DNA of 64,000 nt from Microcoleus sp. FACHB-831 (GCF_014695585.1 NZ_JACJON010000075.1:1-64000); one strand, 5' to 3'. Positions 48,168-57,368 are shown, counted from the first letter of the stretch. Translations and numbers: made by a program. The notes: a model not told the origin generated them from the sequence alone.

Positions 48168-48701
48168 TTCCGAACGTCCCCACTCTTGTTATTTATTAGT
48201 AAATGCAACCTTTAAGTTATTTCCCCGCCTCGCATGATGTAGCTAAACACGCGAAGCAAGTAAACTTTGCCTGCCGAAAATAATATAGCAGGACTGAGGC
48301 CAGTCTATATCCCTTGAGTCTGATATTACATCAGACTTTTTAATATTAATTTTACATCTCACGATAGATGAATTAGCTTTTCGCTTAATTTTACCGATAC
48401 ACAAATAGGCTGAATTTAGTAACGAAATTTTATTGGTATGAAGCTTGTAAACCTTGCCATTACTAAGCTTCAGTAATTTAAACGTTTCAATATAAACACA
48501 AAAAATATTAAATTCTCATCTTATTAGGCGATCGCAGAAGTAATAGAACTTCTTGTGAGTTGCTAGGCTGGAGTTTTCGGTTTTGCATCCCTAATAGAGA
48601 GTTAATTGTCGCCTAGATTACTAATATATTATTTGCATAGAAAAAACTAATATTAATTAATTAGTAAGGATATTTTGTATCGTAAATAACAACTAAAAAT
48701 G
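48168..48701. other. Intergenic region upstream of the glycosyltransferase, downstream of lpxB
   Basis: About 530 bp without a gene. A plus-strand intrinsic terminator at 48317-48341 has no gene to terminate, so a small RNA may lie here. The rest is AT-rich with one HIP1 near 48528. Confidence 0.45.
48317..48341 (+). terminator. Orphan intrinsic terminator
   Basis: AGTCTGAT-ATTAC-ATCAGACT followed by TTTT: 8-bp stem, 5-nt loop and U tract on the plus strand. No plus-strand gene precedes it; both neighbours are on the minus strand. Confidence 0.6.
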
Positions 48702-49916
48702 TTAAAGCAGAGCCAAAATAGCACTCGCAGCGCGATCGCATACGCCCGCTTCTCCCAAAAGCGATTGCATTTCCTGATAGTCTGCCAAGTTTTGTTGACG
48801 CTTCTCTGAATTCAGCAGAAGTTCCAAACTCTCCTGAGCAATGTTTTCTGGTGTAGCTTGTTCTTGCAGCAACTCGGGCACAATTTGTCGCATCACCACT
48901 AAATTGGGCGGCGACATGAACGAAATAGAAAATCTTAATATGCGGGCAAGCCAGTAGGTAATCGGACTGACGCGGTAGATAACTACTTGCGGGACGTTGA
49001 GGAGAGCAAGTTCCAAGTTCACCGTGCCAGATTTAGCGATCGCCAAATCTGCTGCTGCCAGCACTTCTTTAGTTTTATCAGTTACAAGAGTAGCATGCAG
49101 GCCATAATCCTTAATCGCTTGTTCAATTTGCAAGCGATAAGCTTCTAGAGACAAAGGTATCCAGAAATGAACATCGGGCAACTTGTTCTGGATAGCTTTA
49201 GCTGCCTCGAACATCGCAGGCATGAGATATTTTAATTCTTGAGGTCGGGAAGCGGGTAAAAGCGCGATCGCCATTTGGCTATCCTCAATTCCCAATTTTA
49301 CCCGCGCCTGTTCCCGACTGGGAGCAGTTTTCATCCTATCTACTAAAGGATGACCAACCAGAGTGACATTAGCACCTTTGGCTTTAAAGTAACGCTCTTC
49401 TTCTGGAAAAATCGCCAACAGCAGATCCGTCATTTCCACAATCCGCTTGATGTCTCGTGCAAAAGGCCACCAAACCCAAACCTGGGGCGAAATGTAATAA
49501 ACTAGCGGCACTTTAGGCAACTGCTTGTGAATATAGTGACCTAAACTTAAATTTGGCCCCGCATAGTCGATCAGCACTACTAAATCAGGCGGGTTACTTT
49601 TTAGATATTGTTTAGCGCGACGCTGTAGCTGGAGAGTTGGTAAGACAAAAGGCAGCGATTCGACAAGTCCTAACGAACCAATAGCGCTGGTATTGCCAAG
49701 CATAGTAGCACCAGCCGCTTCCATGCGATCGCCCCCCAAAGCCACAATTTCTAAATCTATCCCAGCAGCAACAGCCGCCCGCTTAAGCCCTTCAATCAGC
49801 AGCGAACCTTGCAGATCCCCAGACACCTCACCAGTGCTGATGAAGATAGTTTTAAGTTTTGAGTTGTAGAGACGCGATTCATCGCGTCTGAGTTTTGGAT
49901 TCAAAAGATTACTCAT
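48702..49916 (-). CDS. lpxB: Lipid-A-disaccharide synthase
   Basis: Joins UDP-diacylglucosamine and lipid X in lipid A synthesis. A 404-residue GT-B protein with IFISTGEVSGDLQGSLLIEGL, ALGGDRMEAAGATMLGN, VVLIDYAGPNLSLGHYI, KVPLVYYISPQVWVWWP, and AIAKSGTVNLELALLNVP. Its first ATG overlaps the lpxA stop (ATGA). Residues 1-24 (LRRDESRLYNSKLK within) are not part of normal LpxB, which begins at about IFISTGEVSGD: they are translated from a dispersed palindromic repeat. It ends the outer-membrane run. Confidence 0.95.
   Translation of the reverse strand: MSNLLNPKLRRDESRLYNSKLKTIFISTGEVSGDLQGSLLIEGLKRAAVAAGIDLEIVALGGDRMEAAGATMLGNTSAIGSLGLVESLPFVLPTLQLQRRAKQYLKSNPPDLVVLIDYAGPNLSLGHYIHKQLPKVPLVYYISPQVWVWWPFARDIKRIVEMTDLLLAIFPEEERYFKAKGANVTLVGHPLVDRMKTAPSREQARVKLGIEDSQMAIALLPASRPQELKYLMPAMFEAAKAIQNKLPDVHFWIPLSLEAYRLQIEQAIKDYGLHATLVTDKTKEVLAAADLAIAKSGTVNLELALLNVPQVVIYRVSPITYWLARILRFSISFMSPPNLVVMRQIVPELLQEQATPENIAQESLELLLNSEKRQQNLADYQEMQSLLGEAGVCDRAASAILALL
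49864..49889. repeat. TTGTAGAGACG-family repeat inside the lpxB start
   Basis: TTGTAGAGACGCGATT followed by its complementary half CATCGCGTCT. It lies between the lpxB start codon and the first conserved LpxB residues. Confidence 0.7.
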
Positions 49917-50707
49917 AACTTTCCGGGAATCGATCCGCGCCGTCCCTCCATCTGTGACAATTGCAAGAATCGCCGCAAGTGCTGAACTTGTTCGTTATCT
50001 GGTAGCAATTCGAGTTGTTCTAGAGCTTGATTTAGGGGTAAGCGAGAGCGATAGAGAATGCGAAAAGCTTTTTTGAGGATGCCTAACTCTGAATCTGACA
50101 TTCCGGCGCGTTTAAGCCCCACAAGATTGAGCGATCGCACCTTAGAAGGATTTCCCTCTACCAAAGTAAATGGGGGTACATCTCTATCAATGCGACTCAT
50201 ACCGCCCACCATCGCGCCTCGCCCGATATGGACAAATTGATGAATTCCCAGGACACCGCCAATCGTCGCCCGCGACTCAATGTTAACGTGACCTGCAAGC
50301 GCTACGGCATTGGCAATTATTACGTTATCGGCGATCGCGCAGTTATGGGCAACATGAACGTAAGCCATCAGCAAATTATTATTGCCTATCAGCGTGACTT
50401 CACCTGCGCCAGTTGCTCGGTTAATCGTCACATACTCGCGAATCTTGTTCCCGTCCCCAATTTTTACCCACGATTGAGCGCCATTATATTTTAGGTCTTG
50501 GGGTTCTAAGCCAATCGCCGCACCAGGGAAGATCTGATTTCCTGCACCAATTTCTGTTGGCCCCTCCAGGATCGCATGAGCGCCTATCGTTGTTTCCGGG
50601 CCGACCTTTACCTTATCCCCAATGACAGCATAAGCGCCAACCTGTACCGTTGGGTGTACTTCAGCACCTGGGTGGATAACAGCGGTGGGATGAATGAGTG
50701 TTTTCAT
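49913..50707 (-). CDS. lpxA: UDP-N-acetylglucosamine O-acyltransferase
   Basis: First enzyme of lipid A synthesis: transfers a hydroxyacyl chain from ACP to UDP-GlcNAc. A 264-residue trimeric left-handed beta-helix (HPTAVIHPGAEVHPTVQVGA and following hexapeptide repeats) with the catalytic His in LMAYVHVAHNCAIADN, EYVTINRATGAGEVTLIG, GVLGIHQFVHIGRGAMVGG, and a helical C-terminus (FRILYRSRLPLNQALEQL). It overlaps lpxB by 4 bases and follows fabZ after 219 bases. Confidence 0.96.
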   Translation of the reverse strand: MKTLIHPTAVIHPGAEVHPTVQVGAYAVIGDKVKVGPETTIGAHAILEGPTEIGAGNQIFPGAAIGLEPQDLKYNGAQSWVKIGDGNKIREYVTINRATGAGEVTLIGNNNLLMAYVHVAHNCAIADNVIIANAVALAGHVNIESRATIGGVLGIHQFVHIGRGAMVGGMSRIDRDVPPFTLVEGNPSKVRSLNLVGLKRAGMSDSELGILKKAFRILYRSRLPLNQALEQLELLPDNEQVQHLRRFLQLSQMEGRRGSIPGKL

Positions 50708-50722
50708 AGACAGTGCTGAGTG

Positions 50723-50750
50723 TTGTAGAGACGCAAATTTGTAGCGTCTT
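50723..50750. repeat. TTGTAGAGACG-family repeat between fabZ and lpxA
   Basis: TTGTAGAGACGCAAATT then the complementary TAGCGTCTT, the intergenic form of the element seen inside cheB and lpxB. Confidence 0.65.
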
Positions 50751-50926
50751 TAGTGCTGAGTGAGGGCAACAGATAAAGTCGTGAGGGAAACTGCGTCAGC
50801 AGCGACGAGAAGGGAGTGAGGAGAAACAAGTCCCCAAAGTATTTGCCAATTATAGATTCTTGCAACCCCTTCCCCCTAACAACACCACACTCCGCACTTT
50901 TTAACCCTCAGCACTCAGCGCTGATT

Positions 50927-51451
50927 TTAGTCAACAAGGGAAAACATCAGTTCGCCCTCTGTAACAAGCTGACCATCTACGTGAGCCTTAGCTTGCATCT
51001 TCCCAAAACGACGCCGCTTTATACACAGCAGTTCCACTGTCATTACCAGTTGATCGCCCGGTACGACGGGGCGACGAAACCTGACTTTATCAATTCCGGC
51101 AAACAGAAATAATCCGCCTTCAACTTCCGGTAACTGGGTTAATACTATACCCCCGACTTGAGCCATTGCTTCAACTATCAGCACTCCAGGCATGATCGAG
51201 CGTCCTGGAAAATGGCCTTGAAAATGGGGTTCATTAAAAGTGACATTTTTGATGCCAACAGCGCGTTTCCCTGGTATGTACTCGATAATCCGATCTACGA
51301 GGGCAAATGGATATCTGTGAGGCAGCAGTTTTTGAATTTCTTCAGCCGTGAGAATGGCTTTACCAGATGCTGTGGATATCTGACCATTCTGGGGTTGAAC
51401 GGGCGCACTAGCTGGTGAATCGGGAGTGTTGACGTTTATGGCTGACGACAT
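50927..51451 (-). CDS. fabZ: (3R)-hydroxyacyl-ACP dehydratase
   Basis: Dehydrates hydroxyacyl-ACP in fatty acid elongation and competes with LpxA/LpxD for hydroxyacyl-ACP. A 174-residue hot-dog fold protein with [21 protein letters not shown], the catalytic His in [20 protein letters not shown] and Glu in VEAMAQVGG. The N-terminal 25 residues ([18 protein letters not shown]) are an extra flexible segment. It is between lpxC and lpxA in the conserved cyanobacterial order. Confidence 0.96.
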   Translation of the reverse strand: MSSAINVNTPDSPASAPVQPQNGQISTASGKAILTAEEIQKLLPHRYPFALVDRIIEYIPGKRAVGIKNVTFNEPHFQGHFPGRSIMPGVLIVEAMAQVGGIVLTQLPEVEGGLFLFAGIDKVRFRRPVVPGDQLVMTVELLCIKRRRFGKMQAKAHVDGQLVTEGELMFSLVD

Positions 51452-51580
51452 GGGGCAATCAATTTTAAATTTTAGATTTTCTGGAGGCTGGAGTTTTTCC
51501 GCAGGGATGATTTTGGATTAAGTCATCGCTTGTTGATTGCCTGAATTTTAGACTCTGACCAGCAGCCTGGAATCAAAAAT

Positions 51581-52411
51581 CTAAAATCCAAGATCCAAAA
51601 CCCGTTGGGTGAATTGGACGTGCAGGTTGTGGCTGGCTTTGTAAGCGGTGACACTAGCTTTGGGAAAACTTCCCAATAAACTTAAGTCTCCTACTAAATC
51701 TAAAAGTTTATGACGTACTGGCTCATTTGAAAATCTTAAGGGAGGATTAAGCCATCCTTCAGAGCCGCAAACCAAGGCGTTGTCTAAGCTACCGCCTTTT
51801 ATTAAACCAGCTGCCCGCAACTGGTCGATCTGATGAGCTAGAGCAAAAGTACGTGCAGGAGCGATCGCGCTGGCAAAACTTTCTTTCTCAGGCGACCAGC
51901 TGTGCCACTGGTTGCCTATCGCGCTTACGTCGAAGTCTATTTCGTAGGTGAAGCGGGTAGAGGGTGCTGGGATGGCGGCTACATACGCATCGCCTTGGTA
52001 TACGACTACGGGTTCTTTGAGAACTAGCTCCTGGCGCAATGCTTCTTGAGGGATGACGCCCGATTTGGCGATCGCTTCTGCCCAACACGCCGCCGAACCA
52101 TCCAGGAGGGGCACTTCTGGGCCATCAATCTCAATCCTTGCATTATCAACGCCACTAGCAGCTAAAGATGCTAGCAGGTGTTCCACCGTCCGCACGCTTG
52201 CCTCGCCGCATGCTAGTTCTGTTGAGAGCGTCGTAGACTTGACCGATTGCACGCGCGCCGGGATTATATCCGAACCAGGAAGGTCTACGCGAACAAAATA
52301 GCGACCTGAAGAAGCGATCGCGGGTAGCACGCGCACGTGAGTTACAACGCCGCTGTGCAGCCCTACGCCCGATAACTCAAAGGACGCGCCCAAAGTGTGC
52401 TGATTTGTCAT
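51581..52411 (-). CDS. lpxC: UDP-3-O-acyl-N-acetylglucosamine deacetylase
   Basis: Zn-dependent committed step of lipid A synthesis. A 276-residue protein with [12 protein letters not shown], the zinc His in [31 protein letters not shown], and the second Zn motif [20 protein letters not shown] with His and Asp. The central [14 protein letters not shown] and [17 protein letters not shown] agree. It lies between bamA and fabZ. AT-rich heptamer repeats flank it (51570-51600). Confidence 0.96.
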   Translation of the reverse strand: MTNQHTLGASFELSGVGLHSGVVTHVRVLPAIASSGRYFVRVDLPGSDIIPARVQSVKSTTLSTELACGEASVRTVEHLLASLAASGVDNARIEIDGPEVPLLDGSAACWAEAIAKSGVIPQEALRQELVLKEPVVVYQGDAYVAAIPAPSTRFTYEIDFDVSAIGNQWHSWSPEKESFASAIAPARTFALAHQIDQLRAAGLIKGGSLDNALVCGSEGWLNPPLRFSNEPVRHKLLDLVGDLSLLGSFPKASVTAYKASHNLHVQFTQRVLDLGF

Positions 52412-52753
52412 TATTTATTGTTTACTTAGACAAAGATAAGGCATTCAAGCCTTAAGAAGTCGAACGCCAATTTGTATTTCATATACTAGGCGATATCACC
52501 TAGCTTCTTGTACAGTTGCTGCGAAAAAGTTGGAATTTTCAATTTAATTATTGAGGGCGATTCCCAACAATAATTTTTGTCGATTGAGCGACTGATTTGC
52601 ATTCAATAAATAACCGGAATACAAAACACCAATCCCCAAAATGAGTAGAACTGCAACATATACCCATTAAGTTGTTCAAAGCTCCCCTTTTTAAGGGGGA
52701 TTGGGGGATCGATCCGTAGCTCATTAAAACAAAAATCCTGACTAGGAACTATT
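52412..52753. other. Intergenic region between bamA and lpxC
   Basis: About 340 bp with no gene. Contains CCCCTTTTTAAGGGGG near 52684-52699, a palindromic intergenic repeat. The size suggests lpxC may have its own promoter here. Confidence 0.45.
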
Positions 52754-52781
52754 TAGCTTGGAGTATTCAACCTCCAAGCTA
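52754..52781 (-). terminator. Hairpin downstream of bamA
   Basis: TAGCTTGGAG / CTCCAAGCTA (10 bp, 8-nt loop) 34 bases past the bamA stop. It lacks a strong U tract. Confidence 0.5.
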
Positions 52782-52814
52782 GAAAATCCAGGGAACGTGA
52801 AAAAGACGCCGACC

Positions 52815-55799
52815 CTAGAAACGCTCACCAATACCAAAGTGCAAACGGCCTTCACCTTGTTCGTTGAAGCCGTAATCCACCCGGATTGGGCCGAGGGGTG
52901 ATTGCACCCGAACGCCTAAACCGAAGCCAAGGCCACTCCCAGGCTTGCCGCGCACCCCTGCGGGATCTCCAGGGACGTTTCTACCCGTGCCCAAGTCAGT
53001 TCCGATATCAACAAATAAAGCACCACCAACGATCGAGAAAATCGGGAAGCGATATTCGGCTGTTGCCTGAATAAAACTGCGCCCAGCGCCTACATCTCCT
53101 TCCTGATAACCGCGCACCGAGTTGCTACCACCGAGGGAAAAGGCTTCATAAGGAGGCAAATCGCCCAATGCAGTACCCCCTTGAATGTTAAAAGCTAGAG
53201 CTTGAGGGCCTTTATTGAAGCGGGTAAAGTTAACAGGAATGTAGTGGCTGTAGCTGCCGCGCAGTCGGCTGAGGAAAATGTTACCGCTGCCAATGGGTAT
53301 CGATTGCTCAACCCCCAAGCGCAGGAGAGATCCGCTTGTAGTCTGCAAGGGATTGTTGCGGCGATCGCGCGATACGCCAAACTGAACCGTAGTCAAGTCG
53401 TCTTTACCGCTTTCACTAAAACTCAGGCGATTGCCCAACTCATCTTTGGGGCTGATATCACCATTGCGATCGCGTATGGAAACCCGTTGATACTGCAATC
53501 CTAGCGAGGCCACCCATTCTGAAGTTGCCAGAGGATTCCTCGACAAAGGACGGGTAAAATTAACACCGCCGCCCAGACGAAGCACGCGGGGGCGATCGCC
53601 TCCCGGCAGATCCACTTCTCTTTCGCCACCATCAAAAATCAGCGAAATAGTCCGGCGTCTGAACGCATTCACCGTATACGAGGTGCGGTAAGGATCGCCC
53701 GCAATCCAAGGATCTGTGAAGTTGACATCAAACAGCAACTCCCGCTGACCCACCTGCAACTCACCGCCCAGTTTCTGGTTGTTGCCCCCCAGGTTTTGCT
53801 GCTGATAGCTCAGCGTACCAAATAGGCCGCTCGCAGAGCTAATACCAGCCCCAGCCGCGATAGATCCGGTATTCTTCTCAATCGCATTTACAACAACCAC
53901 CACCTGACGCGGATCTTTACCAGGACTGAATGAAAGCTGCACATCCTCAAAAATACCCAGGCCATAAACCCGTCGCAGATCTCTTTGCGCCGTGTTCCGG
54001 TTAAAAACATCGCCCCGTTTTAGCTCCAACTCTCTTGTGATAATAAAGTTGCGGGTACGACCCCGGATCGGTCTTCCTTGGCTATCAGTTGCCTCTCTTT
54101 CTTTGCTGAGAAAGCGAACCTCAACATCCTCAACAACACCTTCTGCCACCAAAAGCGTGACATTGCCATCGGCGTTAATTTGGGGAGTTTCAATTACCTG
54201 TGCCAGGTCATAACCGTTATCTTTGTACCACTGGTTTATCCTCTTGATACCTTCTTGCAAGTTGCGTAGGTTAAGAACCTGACCGTATTGCGCTTTGAAA
54301 GCTTCATCAATTACCTGTTGGGGTAGCGCTTGCTTGGCAGCACCTTCGGGCACCGGGCTGACACTCACTTGGCGCAAGACGGGGTTAGGCTGCACAACAA
54401 AGCTCACGCGCACCCCTAAAGCCGTATCTGCTGGTTCAACATTGACCTGAGCAAAGTAACCCGTCGCGTAGATGGCATTGACATCTTCTTGTAACTGGCT
54501 TCGTGTAGCCGTGCGTCCGGGCTGAGTGCGAATGGTCTGGTAAATGAGGTTTTGCAGTTCGCCTTCCACGCCTGTAACTAACACTTCAGCCACCAATACT
54601 CTAGGTTCCGGTTCTTGTGTAGCTTCAGATGGAGTTTCTTGTGCTGGTGCAGGCTGCAATTGAGGCTCTGGCGTCTGGGTTGGTTCAGACTGCGCTGGAG
54701 CTTCTTGTGTCTGCCTTGGCCGAGATGGGGTGTCTGGTGTCTGGGTTGGTGCAGGCTGCAATTGAGGCTCTGGCGTCTGGGTTGGTTCAGGCTGCGCTGG
54801 AGCTTCTTGTGTCTGACTTGGCCGAGATGGGGTGTCTGGCGTCTGGGTCGGTGCAGGCTGCAATTGAGGCTCTGGCGTCTGGGTTGGTGCAGGCTGTAAT
54901 TGAAGCTCTGGCGTTTGGGTTGGTGCAGGCTGCAATTGAGGCTCTGGCGTCTGGGTCGGTTCAGACTGCGGAGAACCTTCTTGTGTCCGACTTGGCCGAG
55001 ATGGATTTTCTTGTGTCTGCGTTGGCTGCGTCTGTGCTATTTGCCCTTTGTTCTGGTTAAAAGCCTCCTGTTTGTGCTGGCTTTGGGGCGACCAAGGAGG
55101 GATTGCTGCTACACGTTCTCGACGCGGTTTTATGTCTGTTTTATCTGTTAATTGCAAATCGCGTGCTGACAAGGGCGATCGCTCTGTCGGTTGTCCGTTG
55201 TTAGTTATCGACTGACCGCTAACTTCTAGGGGCTGAGTTTTAATTTCTAACTCGCTCTTCTTGATTTCTGGCTGCCCAATAGCGACCCTAGTCTCATCTA
55301 TCTGGGCTGCATCGGACTGAGTTTTAACTTGTAACTCAGTAGCCTTGTCTGCTGGCTTAGGAACGGCGAACTCTAAATTGGCTGAGGATTCTGGCGCAGC
55401 GATTTTCGGGGTAAGAACAAAAGCCTGACTGCTGTTTTTATCTACCAGGGGGTTTGCCCCAGGGCTAGGGCTATTTGCGCGATCGCTCTCGTTTGATTGT
55501 GGGCTAAGCTCATCCGCACTTGTTGGCTGCGGCTGAACTGCTGAAAATTCAGAATACTTAACCCAAGAACCAGTAGTTCCATCTCTTGACGGTTGGGCGG
55601 GCAGTGTTGCACTACTGCTCTTGGCTTCTGTCTCCTGAGCGATATCGGCGTTCTGATTAGACTGGGCTTTTGCTGCAACGTTGTTTAAAGCAAAAAAACC
55701 AGGCATTGCCGCCAAAACCACTACTACAAAGTGATATAAGCGAGGTAACAGATAATACTGGATGTAACGGATATACTTTATGTCGTTTGCCACTTCCAC
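52815..55799 (-). CDS. bamA: Omp85/BamA outer-membrane protein assembly factor
   Basis: A 994-residue outer-membrane protein starting at GTG 55799: signal peptide (about 20-47, VVVVLAAMPGFFALNNVAAKA), a long Gln/Pro/Thr/Glu-rich linker (about 50-395), three POTRA-like domains (about 398-640; VLVAEVLVTGVEGELQNLIY marks the first) and a C-terminal 16-strand barrel ending LHFGIGERF. The signature GTALGDLPPYEAFSLGGSNSVRGYQEGDVGAG is the conserved barrel loop. Cyanobacterial Omp85 has three POTRAs and assembles beta-barrels. The linker is far longer than needed and includes tandem repeats. It heads the lpx run. Confidence 0.93.
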   Translation of the reverse strand: MEVANDIKYIRYIQYYLLPRLYHFVVVVLAAMPGFFALNNVAAKAQSNQNADIAQETEAKSSSATLPAQPSRDGTTGSWVKYSEFSAVQPQPTSADELSPQSNESDRANSPSPGANPLVDKNSSQAFVLTPKIAAPESSANLEFAVPKPADKATELQVKTQSDAAQIDETRVAIGQPEIKKSELEIKTQPLEVSGQSITNNGQPTERSPLSARDLQLTDKTDIKPRRERVAAIPPWSPQSQHKQEAFNQNKGQIAQTQPTQTQENPSRPSRTQEGSPQSEPTQTPEPQLQPAPTQTPELQLQPAPTQTPEPQLQPAPTQTPDTPSRPSQTQEAPAQPEPTQTPEPQLQPAPTQTPDTPSRPRQTQEAPAQSEPTQTPEPQLQPAPAQETPSEATQEPEPRVLVAEVLVTGVEGELQNLIYQTIRTQPGRTATRSQLQEDVNAIYATGYFAQVNVEPADTALGVRVSFVVQPNPVLRQVSVSPVPEGAAKQALPQQVIDEAFKAQYGQVLNLRNLQEGIKRINQWYKDNGYDLAQVIETPQINADGNVTLLVAEGVVEDVEVRFLSKEREATDSQGRPIRGRTRNFIITRELELKRGDVFNRNTAQRDLRRVYGLGIFEDVQLSFSPGKDPRQVVVVVNAIEKNTGSIAAGAGISSASGLFGTLSYQQQNLGGNNQKLGGELQVGQRELLFDVNFTDPWIAGDPYRTSYTVNAFRRRTISLIFDGGEREVDLPGGDRPRVLRLGGGVNFTRPLSRNPLATSEWVASLGLQYQRVSIRDRNGDISPKDELGNRLSFSESGKDDLTTVQFGVSRDRRNNPLQTTSGSLLRLGVEQSIPIGSGNIFLSRLRGSYSHYIPVNFTRFNKGPQALAFNIQGGTALGDLPPYEAFSLGGSNSVRGYQEGDVGAGRSFIQATAEYRFPIFSIVGGALFVDIGTDLGTGRNVPGDPAGVRGKPGSGLGFGLGVRVQSPLGPIRVDYGFNEQGEGRLHFGIGERF
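54640..54990 (-). repeat. Tandem repeats coding the BamA proline-rich linker
   Basis: Units coding QTPEPQLQPAPT alternate with units coding QTPDTPSRPSQTQEAP and close variants. At DNA level the blocks GGTGCAGGCTGCAATTGAGG and CTCTGGCGTCTGGGTTGG recur. Open to length variation by slippage or recombination. Confidence 0.85.
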
Positions 55800-55854
55800 A
55801 CACCATTGAATTGCTATCAGCTATTAGCATAGATGGTTGGTAGTTGCTAGTTGT

Positions 55855-55895
55855 CAGTTGTCAGTTGTCAGTTGTCCCTTGTCGGTTGTCTATTT
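55855..55895. repeat. Short tandem repeat CAGTTGT upstream of bamA
   Basis: Four to six imperfect copies of the heptamer CAGTTGT, the short tandemly repeated type of filamentous cyanobacteria, between purC and bamA. Confidence 0.7.
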
Positions 55896-55946
55896 TTGAC
55901 TGACGTTGACTGGTGACGAATGACTAATGTAATGACCGCTAAGCCA

Positions 55947-56690
55947 CTAACCACCAACTACGTTCCCAGTAGTTGCCAAGACCCTCTCTAGAACCTGCTG
56001 GTAGGCATCTTCCACCTGCCCTAAGTCTCGCCGGAAGCGGTCTTTGTCCATCACCCTTCGGTCGGGGTCGGATTCTGAATCGTTCCACAGACGGCAGGTA
56101 TCAGGACTAATTTCATCTGCCAACAGCATATGTTGCTGTTGGTCAAGGCCAAACTCCAGCTTGAAGTCAACTAAGGTAATGCCGCACTTATGGAAAAATT
56201 CCTTAAGGATCTCGTTAATTCGCAATGCCATTGTCTGCAATTGCTCCAGCTGTTCTGGGGTGGCAAGAGACATTAACAACAGGCGATCGCGTGTCAACAA
56301 TGGATCTCCCAGTTCATCGTTCTTATAGTAGAACTCGACTAGGGGCGGTTTCAGCACCGTGCCCACCTCTAGGCCAGTCTGTTGACACAAACTTCCGGCA
56401 GCAATGTTCCTCACTACCACCTCTAAAGGCACTATCCGCACTGCTCGAACTCGCATTTGGTTCGGTGCAGGACAATCGATGAAGTGCGTGGGAATGCCGT
56501 TGGCTTCGAGCATTTGGAACAAGTGCGCGGCAATTTTGCAGTTTATCTCACCTTTGCCTGCGATGGTACCCCGCTTTTTGGCATTAAAGGCTGTTGCGTC
56601 GTCTTTGAAGTTTGCCAGCAGAACCTCTGGTTCATCAGTACTGTAGATAATCTTGGCTTTCCCTTCGTAGAGCTTTTGATGGGCGGACAT
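55947..56690 (-). CDS. purC: Phosphoribosylaminoimidazole-succinocarboxamide synthase (SAICAR synthetase)
   Basis: Purine synthesis step joining CAIR and aspartate with ATP. A 247-residue protein from the ATG at 56690 (MSAHQKLYEGKAKIIYST); the longer frame to 56732 adds a hydrophobic stretch unlike PurC. Conserved blocks: LYEGKAKIIY, DDATAFNAKKRGTIAGKGE, VRNIAAGSLC, CGITLVDFKLEFG and LADEISPDTCRLWND. It is upstream of bamA on the same strand, a neighbourhood I recall from other cyanobacteria. A three-part Pho-box-like element lies 125-154 bases upstream. Confidence 0.96.
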   Translation of the reverse strand: MSAHQKLYEGKAKIIYSTDEPEVLLANFKDDATAFNAKKRGTIAGKGEINCKIAAHLFQMLEANGIPTHFIDCPAPNQMRVRAVRIVPLEVVVRNIAAGSLCQQTGLEVGTVLKPPLVEFYYKNDELGDPLLTRDRLLLMSLATPEQLEQLQTMALRINEILKEFFHKCGITLVDFKLEFGLDQQQHMLLADEISPDTCRLWNDSESDPDRRVMDKDRFRRDLGQVEDAYQQVLERVLATTGNVVGG

Positions 56691-56999
56691 AGAAAGTAGG
56701 TTTATGTAGTTGAAGATATTCGCAAGCAGCAAGAGAAGATTGTAGTCCCTCTGGAGTAGGATCGCCTCAATATCTGGCCACCTGGATTAACTGGCATAAC
56801 TTAAAATTAATAAAAGGTTAACTTAATGTTAAGATTAGGTTAATAATAATAGAAACAATTTTCTTCTGCCTTGAATACAATGGAAGCAAGGCACGGCTTC
56901 CTAACCAAATGGTGTAAGGAGTTCTCCGGAGCCGCTGAGGTTGCAGCAGATATATCTAAAGCTATTACAGTATGCCGATTTTAATATAAGGAGATAGCT
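56691..56999. other. Divergent promoter region of purC and the DUF7219-like gene
   Basis: About 310 bp with no gene; it holds the Pho-box-like repeat at 56815-56844 and must carry promoters in both directions. Confidence 0.5.
56815..56844 (-). promoter_or_regulatory. Pho-box-like triple repeat
   Basis: On the minus strand three 8-mers, ATTAACCT, CTTAACAT and GTTAACCT, are spaced by exactly 3 bp. The cyanobacterial Pho box bound by SphR/PhoB is three (C/T)TTAA(C/T)(C/T)(T/A) repeats with 3-bp spacers. Orientation points to purC. Confidence 0.55.
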
Positions 57000-57263
57000 A
57001 TGCCCAACAGCTCTGAGTTTCTTTACCCTCACAGTAGCTACCATGGTGAAGTCAAGCCAGAAAACCTTGTTTTCAACGCTAACCTGCAAGAGTTTGCTCA
57101 ACGAGTAAGCTACATCTGCAACTTAGAAACGGCTGGAAAACTCTCTCCACAAGAGTCTTACAAACAAATCAAAGCCCTTTGGAAACAACTTAAACAAAGC
57201 AAAAAGCAACTTGGAATTGGCGAGAGTCCTTTCGAGGGTCAAGCTGAGAACGAGAACGAATAA
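57000..57263 (+). CDS. Small conserved cyanobacterial protein (DUF7219-like)
   Basis: An 87-residue soluble protein, start ATG 57000 preceded by a strong AAGGAG site. The N-terminus FLYPHSSYHGEVKPENLVFN and the helical C-terminal half (FAQRVSYICNLETAGKLS; YKQIKALWKQLKQSKKQLG) look like a short family I associate with cyanobacteria (DUF7219). Function is unknown. Divergent from purC with a Pho-box-like element between them, and convergent with the adenylate cyclase gene. Confidence 0.7.
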   Translation: MPNSSEFLYPHSSYHGEVKPENLVFNANLQEFAQRVSYICNLETAGKLSPQESYKQIKALWKQLKQSKKQLGIGESPFEGQAENENE

Positions 57264-57314
57264 AAACAAAAGCATTCCCATGTCGAGACTGGGAACAAAA
57301 GTCAAAAACTTAAA

Positions 57315-57362
57315 AAGGCTGTCATAAAAAATTTTCTACTGTTTATTTTCTAGGACAGCCTT
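57315..57362. terminator. Terminator between convergent genes
   Basis: AAGGCTGTC / GACAGCCTT, 9-bp stem with a 30-nt AT-rich loop, between the small gene (plus) and the cyclase (minus), ending 7 bases before the cyclase stop. Confidence 0.6.
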
Positions 57363-57368
57363 GTAAAT

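Noticed and set aside
54615-55151. Plus-strand frames with LRLWRLGWFRLR or EALASGLVQ repeats
   Set aside because: They are antisense reads of the proline/glutamine repeats of bamA.
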